Positions 6,566-10,779 of a stretch of 10,779 bases of DNA are shown here, piece by piece; position 1 is the first letter of the stretch, and the number at the start of each line of letters is the position of its first letter. The notes under the pieces are model-generated. The model saw nothing but the letters and a program-made list of their open reading frames with translations, was not told the DNA's origin and made no database searches. A program made the position numbers and the translations under genes. Source of the DNA: Propionivibrio sp. (lineage in GTDB: Bacteria > Pseudomonadota > Gammaproteobacteria > Burkholderiales > Rhodocyclaceae); the NCBI GenBank assembly GCA_003249625.1, contig QKII01000049.1, positions 1 to 10,779 of the forward strand. Reading direction: 5' to 3'.

Positions 6566-6571
6566 ATTGTA
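6566..6571 (-). promoter_or_regulatory. Candidate -10 element for the ABC transporter operon
   Basis: Minus-strand TACAAT matches the -10 consensus at 5 of 6 positions and would give a leader of about 64 nt before the binding-protein gene. No good -35 is found at 16-19 nt, so an activator may be needed or the call may be chance. It sits in the 179-nt divergent region shared with mnmD. Confidence 0.25.
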
Positions 6572-6635
6572 GTCGCAAACAGCGGCTGGCACGCTTTGTG
6601 CGCCTTATGTTCTCGTGCGCTCTGTACGTGTCGGG

Positions 6636-6641
6636 TATAGT
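6636..6641 (+). promoter_or_regulatory. Candidate -10 element for mnmD
   Basis: Plus-strand TATAGT (5/6 to TATAAT) lies 33 nt before the chosen mnmD start, giving a leader of about 27 nt. No convincing -35 is visible at the usual spacing (the best is TCGTGC). This is the only clear -10-like hexamer on this strand in the divergent region. Confidence 0.3.
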
Positions 6642-6674
6642 CCGTTTCCTTTCCACGCCAGTCGAAGCACTAGG

Positions 6675-7427
6675 ATGTCCGAATCGCTTACTCCCGCTCG
6701 CCTTGAGCTCGCACCCGATGGCACGCCGGTATCGGAACGGTATGGCGATGTCTACCACTCGACAGCCGGTGGACATGCTCAGGCCCGGCACGTATTCCTT
6801 GGTGGAAACGGTTTGCCGGAGCGTTGGCGGGAGCGCGCGGAATTTTCCGTTCTCGAAACAGGATTTGGCCTCGGGCTGAATTTCATGGCGACGTGGCTGG
6901 CTTGGCGGAATGATCTGCGGCGCAGCGACTGCCTGCAGTTCATCTCCGTGGAGAAGCACCCGTTTCCGGCGATCGATCTCGCGCTGGCGCACGGTGTCTG
7001 GCCCGAATTCGCGGCGTTGTCGAAAGCGCTGTGTGTGGCTTGGCCCGAACTTGTTGCGGGCGAACATCGCGTCAGCCTGGATGACGGCCGTGTCGTTCTG
7101 CGACTGCTCTTTGGTGATGCAAATGATGCCTTGATGTCGCTCGACGCATCTGTCGATGCCATCTATCTCGACGGCTTCTCGCCGGCAAAAAACCCAGAAT
7201 TGTGGTCTCCAGCCGTATGTCAGCAATTGGCACGCATTGCGCATCCCGGCGCGACGTTGGCGACCTGGTCGGTCGCCGGCAGTGTACGCAGGGCGCTTGC
7301 CGCTGCTGGTTTCGAGGTCGCCAGATGTCCTGGGTTCGCGGGAAAACGCCAGATGCTTTCTGGGCGGTATGTCGGAGGATATTGCTCAACAGAAACACCT
7401 TTTTACGATGAGGGGAAAAAGGCGTAA
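6675..7427 (+). CDS. mnmD: Stand-alone MnmD: tRNA 5-methylaminomethyl-2-thiouridine methyltransferase
   Basis: A 250-aa SAM-dependent methyltransferase matching the N-terminal half of bifunctional MnmC. It should methylate 5-aminomethyl-2-thiouridine at the wobble position (U34) of tRNAs for Glu, Lys, Gln and others, the last step of mnm5s2U synthesis. Visible blocks: [10 protein letters not shown] near residue 20, SAM motif [12 protein letters not shown] (60-70), Glu93 as the acidic ribose contact, GDANDAL (147-153), the diagnostic [12 protein letters not shown] (166-177), [13 protein letters not shown] and GFAGKRQML near the C-terminus. The FAD-dependent oxidase half of MnmC is missing: the frame stops after a short tail and the next gene is unrelated. 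The frame is open back to 6615. The ATG at 6675 is chosen because the family begins with the [13 protein letters not shown] block, although only an AGG directly abuts it. Confidence 0.93.
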   Translation: MSESLTPARLELAPDGTPVSERYGDVYHSTAGGHAQARHVFLGGNGLPERWRERAEFSVLETGFGLGLNFMATWLAWRNDLRRSDCLQFISVEKHPFPAIDLALAHGVWPEFAALSKALCVAWPELVAGEHRVSLDDGRVVLRLLFGDANDALMSLDASVDAIYLDGFSPAKNPELWSPAVCQQLARIAHPGATLATWSVAGSVRRALAAAGFEVARCPGFAGKRQMLSGRYVGGYCSTETPFYDEGKKA

Positions 7428-7460
7428 ACTGGCCGTTCGCCTGATTTCTGGCGTTAAATT

Positions 7461-7479
7461 GCCGCGCTGCGGCCCTTTT
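7461..7479 (+). terminator. Possible terminator or attenuator between mnmD and the aminotransferase
   Basis: GCCGC (7461-7465) and GCGGC (7469-7473) form a 5-bp GC-rich stem around a 3-nt loop, followed by CCTTTT. It sits in the 67-nt gap between the mnmD stop and the next start codon. The stem is short and the T-run has only four T's, so it would be a leaky terminator at most. Confidence 0.35.
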
Positions 7480-7494
7480 CAGCGATTGACTCTA

Positions 7495-8715
7495 ATGAAA
7501 ACCAGTACCCAGCAGAAACCGGCGGAGCTGATTGTTTCGCCCGATTTCGAATCGATCTTCTCTTCCCGGGCAAAGGCAATCCAAAGTTCGGCTATCCGCG
7601 AAATTCTCAAAGTAACGGAGCGTCCTGAAGTAATTTCCTTTGCCGGCGGTCTGCCTGCCCCGGAAACGTTCCCGGTCAAGGAAACGCTGGCAGCCATGGA
7701 GCGGGTACTGACGGAAAGCGGCAGGGAAGCGCTGCAATACAGCACGACCGAAGGATTCGCGCCGTTGCGTGAGTGGATCGCCAAGCGAAACAGCACGCCG
7801 GACGCACCGGTACATCCTGATCAGGTGCTGATGGTGTCCGGTTCGCAACAGGGGCTTGATCTGCTCGCCAAGGTGTTGATCGATCCGGGCGATACGGTGC
7901 TGGTCGAAACCCCGACCTATCTTGGCGCATTGCAGGCGTTCTCGCTGTTTGAACCGAAGTACGTTTCCATCCCGTCGGACGGCGACGGTGTGATTCCGGA
8001 TGCTATGGGTGAATCGCTGCGCGGGGCGAAATTCCTGTACTGTCTGCCGAATTTCCAGAACCCCACCGGGCGCTTGCTGGCGGAAGAGCGACGCTACGAA
8101 CTCGCGGCAAAAGCGCGCGAACTCGACCTGCTGATCCTCGAAGACGATCCGTACGGTGAGTTGTCCTACGCAGGAGATACACCGCCGTCGATTCGCTCGC
8201 TCGCGCCGGAACGCACAGTCTACATGGGCTCGTTCTCCAAGGTGCTCGCTCCTGGCATTCGCCTCGGCTACGTGATCGCGCCGGAGGCACTGCGCGCCAA
8301 GCTGGTCCAGGCCAAGCAGGCGACCGACCTGCATACGTCGACGCTGTCGCAGATGGCGGCTTACGAGGTGGTGAAGGATGGCTTTCTGGATGGGCACATC
8401 CCGACGATCCGCAAGCTTTATGGCGATCAATGCCAAGCCATGTTGTCCTCCCTGTCGAGGCACATGCCTGAAGGCGTGCGCTGGAATGCTCCCAAGGGCG
8501 GGATGTTCCTCTGGGCTGAATTGCCAAAGGGAATGGACGCCACGTCCTTGCTTGCCAAGGCGGTAGAGAACAACGTCGCTTTTGTTCCCGGCGTGCCATT
8601 CTTTGCCGAGAGTCCGGTGATCGAGGCGCTGCGTCTGGCTTTCGTGACGGTACCGCCGCCGCGTATCGAAGAGGGCGTCAAGCGCTTGGCCGAACTGATT
8701 CGCGCCAGCAACTGA
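7495..8715 (+). CDS. PLP-dependent aminotransferase, class I/II (LysN/Aro8/2-aminoadipate-like)
   Basis: A 406-aa fold-type I transaminase. Signature segments: VISFAGGLPAPETFP (46-60), the LQYSTTEGFAPLREWIA substrate loop (80-96), VSGSQQGLDL (114-123) for PLP phosphate binding, FQNPTG with Asn189, EDDPYGEL with Asp217 and Tyr220 contacting the PLP ring, and the Schiff-base Lys249 in MGSFSKVLAPGIRLGYV. Arg380 (ALRLAFV) is the expected carboxylate ligand. This pattern belongs to the 2-aminoadipate/aromatic/branched-chain aminotransferase group, which also forms the C-terminal half of MocR regulators. There is no DNA-binding domain here, so it is an enzyme. Amino donor specificity cannot be assigned. 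The ATG at 7495 is chosen by family alignment (MKTSTQQ), but no Shine-Dalgarno is visible. The reading frame is open further upstream into mnmD. It follows mnmD by 67 nt on the same strand. Confidence 0.94.
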   Translation: MKTSTQQKPAELIVSPDFESIFSSRAKAIQSSAIREILKVTERPEVISFAGGLPAPETFPVKETLAAMERVLTESGREALQYSTTEGFAPLREWIAKRNSTPDAPVHPDQVLMVSGSQQGLDLLAKVLIDPGDTVLVETPTYLGALQAFSLFEPKYVSIPSDGDGVIPDAMGESLRGAKFLYCLPNFQNPTGRLLAEERRYELAAKARELDLLILEDDPYGELSYAGDTPPSIRSLAPERTVYMGSFSKVLAPGIRLGYVIAPEALRAKLVQAKQATDLHTSTLSQMAAYEVVKDGFLDGHIPTIRKLYGDQCQAMLSSLSRHMPEGVRWNAPKGGMFLWAELPKGMDATSLLAKAVENNVAFVPGVPFFAESPVIEALRLAFVTVPPPRIEEGVKRLAELIRASN

Positions 8716-8731
8716 ACTGGATGCGCGTAGT

Positions 8732-8773
8732 AAAAAGCCGGAACGCCCTCGCGGACGTTCCGGCTTTTGTTTT
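8732..8773. terminator. Strong bidirectional intrinsic terminator
   Basis: A 9-bp perfect stem, GCCGGAACG (8737-8745) with CGTTCCGGC (8756-8764), encloses a loop that can add two further C-G pairs. It is flanked by A5 on the left and TTTTGTTTT on the right, so each strand has a U-tract after the hairpin. It lies between two convergent genes, 16 nt after the aminotransferase stop and 11 nt after the gltX stop (minus strand), and should end both transcripts. Confidence 0.93.
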
Positions 8774-8784
8774 GTCCTGGATCC

Positions 8785-10173
8785 TTATTCGGCTGCGGCG
8801 AGCCGCTTGAGCACCAGTTCGCGGGGGAACAGTGCAACGACAGCATCGACCGATGGCGTCTGGGCTTGGCCGGTGAGCAGGACGCGCAGCGGCATTGCCA
8901 GCTTTGGCATCTTCAGGCCGTGTGCGCCGATGCACTGCTTGATCAGTGCACCGATTGCCGGTGCTTCCCAGTCGACGTCCTTGATGCCGGCGATGAAATC
9001 GGTCAGCGCCGCTTTCGCTTCCGGCGCCAAGTGCTGTGCCAGCAGGTCAGCGTTTGGCGCCAGATCGATGAAGAACACTTCGGCAGCGTCGGCCAGTTCG
9101 TTCAGATTTGTGATGCGCTCTTTGTAGAGGCCGATGATCGCTTCGAGCGACGGGGTCTCGGTGACCACGACTCCGCGTGCTTCCAGCCGTGGCTTGACCA
9201 ATGCGGCCAGGCGTGCGTTGTCAGCGAGCTTGAGGTAGTGAGCGTTGAGCCAGTTCAGCTTCTCGGTGTTGAACTGCGCGGCCGACGGGGTGATGTGGTC
9301 GAGGTCGAACCAAGAACAGAACTGTTCCATCGAGAACACCTCATCGTCGCCATGCGACCAGCCGAGGCGGGCAAGGTAGTTGAGTACGGCTTCCGGCAGG
9401 TAGCCATCATCGTCGTACTGCATGACGCTCACCGCACCGTGACGTTTTGAAAGCTTCTGCCCATCGTCGCCGAGTATCATCGACAGGTGCGCGTAAAGCG
9501 GTACTTCGGCACCGAGTGCCTTGAGGATGTTGATCTGGCGTGGTGTGTTGTTGACGTGGTCGTCTCCACGGATGACGTGGGTAATCTGCATGTCCCAGTC
9601 ATCGATAACGACACAGAAGTTGTACGTCGGCGTGCCGTCCTGTCGGGCGATGATCAGGTCGTCCAGTTCGGCATTGGCGATCTCGATGCGGCCCTTGACC
9701 AGATCGTCCCAGGTGACAACGCCTTCTGTCGGGTTCTTGAAGCGAATCACAGGTTGAACGCCCGCAGGTGGCGTTGGCAGTGTCTTGCCAGGCTCAGGCC
9801 GCCAAGTGCCGTCATAACGCGGCTTGAGGCCCTTGGCGCGTTGTTCCTCGCGCATCGCATCGAGTTCTTCTGGCGTCGTGTAGCAATAGTAGGCGTGGCC
9901 CTTGTCGAGCATCTGCTGGATTGCTTCCTTGTAGCGATCCATGCGCTGCATCTGGTAGAACGGCCCCTCGTCATGCGCGAGACCCAGCCACTCCATGCCA
10001 TCAAGAATCGCCTGTACTGCGGCAGGGGTCGAGCGTGCGACGTCGGTATCCTCGATGCGCAGGACAAACTTGCCCTGGTGGTGGCGGGCAAACGCCCAGG
10101 AGAAAAGCGCGGTACGTGCGCCGCCGATATGCAGGAAACCGGTCGGGGAGGGGGCGAAACGAGTGCGAATCAT
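8785..10173 (-). CDS. gltX: Glutamyl-tRNA synthetase
   Basis: A 462-aa class I aminoacyl-tRNA synthetase that charges tRNA-Glu with glutamate in the cytoplasm. The N-terminus [20 protein letters not shown] carries the HIGH motif as HIGG (15-18). The KMSKS motif is KLSKR (240-244) in [15 protein letters not shown]. Other family blocks are LRIEDTD (38-44), [23 protein letters not shown] (184-206) and a C-terminal helical anticodon-binding domain. The Cys/His zinc site of E. coli GltX is not kept: the segment is [11 protein letters not shown], with one Cys. The ATG at 10173 is chosen over the open frame upstream (to 10236) because the family always begins with R.RFAPSPTG. No strong ribosome binding site is seen. 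It converges on the aminotransferase and shares its terminator. Confidence 0.98.
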   Translation of the reverse strand: MIRTRFAPSPTGFLHIGGARTALFSWAFARHHQGKFVLRIEDTDVARSTPAAVQAILDGMEWLGLAHDEGPFYQMQRMDRYKEAIQQMLDKGHAYYCYTTPEELDAMREEQRAKGLKPRYDGTWRPEPGKTLPTPPAGVQPVIRFKNPTEGVVTWDDLVKGRIEIANAELDDLIIARQDGTPTYNFCVVIDDWDMQITHVIRGDDHVNNTPRQINILKALGAEVPLYAHLSMILGDDGQKLSKRHGAVSVMQYDDDGYLPEAVLNYLARLGWSHGDDEVFSMEQFCSWFDLDHITPSAAQFNTEKLNWLNAHYLKLADNARLAALVKPRLEARGVVVTETPSLEAIIGLYKERITNLNELADAAEVFFIDLAPNADLLAQHLAPEAKAALTDFIAGIKDVDWEAPAIGALIKQCIGAHGLKMPKLAMPLRVLLTGQAQTPSVDAVVALFPRELVLKRLAAAE

Positions 10174-10201
10174 GATTACGGGCCGAAAAGCGAAAGGCCG
10201 T

Positions 10202-10207
10202 ATTGTA
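10202..10207 (-). promoter_or_regulatory. Candidate -10 element for gltX
   Basis: Minus-strand TACAAT lies 29 nt before the gltX start, which would give a leader of about 22 nt. Just upstream is a perfect inverted repeat, GGGAA-G-TTCCC (10209-10219), and two tandem copies of GCGCACGG (10222-10229 and 10231-10238). No good -35 is found at 16-18 nt. The gap to the upstream gene (10174-10281, 108 nt) otherwise holds nothing recognisable. Confidence 0.3.
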
Positions 10208-10281
10208 AGGGAAGTTCCCCTGCGCACGGGGCGCACGGTAAGCCGAACGCCCGCGCTAGGAGGTTCTCGGCGAATCGCTTT

Positions 10282-10779
10282 TCAATAGCCCGGCGGAGGT
10301 GGCGGCGGATTGCCGGGTGGCGGTGCGGGAATGGTTCTGCCGTCCGTCGTCTGCGGCGATGAATAGACGGCCGGTGCCTGTTGCAATGTTCTGGCCATTT
10401 CAGCAGATACGGGCACCTTGTGGCCGCGTGCGTACATGCACTGAATGTAGGCGTTGTCGTATTGGCGCTGTGTGCCGTAGGCCGAGCGTTGTCCGGTTTC
10501 CGATCCGGCGACGGTTCCGATAAGCAAACCGGTACCGGCGCCAACGCCTGCGCCGCTCCTGCCACCGATCGCAGCACCGGCTACCGCTCCGACCGCCGTG
10601 CCGAGCGCCGCACTGCGTACTGTCGCGTCGCTGGAGGATTTTTCAGCGGTCATGCCGCCGATCTGCTGAAACGCATAGCGCTGACACTCTGCGTCGTCGA
10701 AACGGAACTGCTGGAATGTTTTGCCCGTGCCGGGCAAGGCCAATTTGCTTGGACCGGTGGGAATGCTCGTGCAACCTCC
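10282..10779 (-). CDS. Glycine-zipper lipoprotein, 5' end cut off by the window edge
   Basis: The frame is open to the right edge, so the N-terminus is missing and 165 codons are visible. The first visible residues are GGCTSIPTGPSKLALPGTG. GGC followed by TS looks like the end of a lipobox, so the mature lipoprotein would begin at the Cys at 10771-10773 and be membrane-anchored. A short segment FQQFRFDDAECQRYAFQQIGG follows. Then comes a glycine-zipper stretch of about 40 residues (GTAVGAVAGAAIGGRSGAGVGAG and on) with the G-x3-G spacing of membrane-associating hairpins. A region with YDNAYIQCMYARGHKVPV and a proline-rich tail ending PPPPPPGY complete it. Two Cys (in AECQRY and IQCMYA) may form a disulfide. 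This resembles YMGG-like/Gly-zipper outer-membrane proteins. The function is unknown. The nearest alternative start, a TTG at 10743, would discard the lipobox and is not preferred. Confidence 0.85.
   Translation of the reverse strand, partial: GGCTSIPTGPSKLALPGTGKTFQQFRFDDAECQRYAFQQIGGMTAEKSSSDATVRSAALGTAVGAVAGAAIGGRSGAGVGAGTGLLIGTVAGSETGQRSAYGTQRQYDNAYIQCMYARGHKVPVSAEMARTLQQAPAVYSSPQTTDGRTIPAPPPGNPPPPPPGY

Noticed and set aside
5587..6879. A 430-codon open frame on the plus strand, crossing the binding-protein gene and the divergent promoter region.
   Set aside because: It is antisense to a clear periplasmic binding protein and overlaps mnmD in another frame. It has no recognisable domain or start signal.
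9487..10362. A 291-codon plus-strand frame and another at 8767-9450.
   Set aside because: Both are antisense shadows of gltX and carry no domain signal.

Overview
This is a chromosomal window with GC-rich coding sequence, most likely from a Gram-negative betaproteobacterium. Rhodocyclales (Azonexus/Dechloromonas-like) is my inference from protein style, not a database result. The supporting features are a Gram-negative signal peptide and lipobox, a standard bacterial GltX, a feoAABC layout and a glycine-zipper lipoprotein. I see no prophage, insertion sequence, CRISPR array or defence island. The content is mainly housekeeping and nutrient uptake, and I do not see a new multigene system.

Layout, left to right: (1) 13-206, two tandem tRNA-Leu genes (anticodons CAG and GAG) on the + strand, with a small hairpin between them. 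(2) 284-3840, a five-gene minus-strand ferrous-iron operon read feoA1 - feoA2 - feoB - feoC-like - glutathione peroxidase. It is tightly packed, with 1-nt and about 13-nt overlaps and spacers of 17 and 29 nt. Its promoter lies near 3946-3973, and a good Fur-box match at 3929-3948 overlaps the -10 element. (3) 3841-4231, a gene-free stretch that includes an AT-rich promoter island. (4) 4232-6495, a minus-strand polar-amino-acid ABC transporter read binding protein - permease - ATPase. (5) 6496-6674, a divergent promoter region. (6) 6675-8715, two plus-strand genes: a stand-alone MnmD-type tRNA-modifying methyltransferase and a fold-type I PLP aminotransferase of the LysN/Aro8-like group. (7) 8732-8773, a strong bidirectional terminator. 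(8) 8785-10173, gltX on the minus strand. (9) 10282-10779, the 3' part of a glycine-zipper lipoprotein that runs off the right edge.

How the parts relate: the feo operon should import Fe(II) through FeoB, helped by two different FeoA proteins and a cysteine-rich FeoC-like protein. The peroxidase at the end of the same transcript could remove peroxide or lipid hydroperoxide when Fe(II) enters, which is a sensible Fenton-chemistry pairing. The tRNA-Leu genes, mnmD and gltX all serve translation, but they are not one operon. The points most worth following up are the feo-gpx linkage, the compact Cys cluster in FeoC, the stand-alone MnmD, and the lipobox at the right edge.
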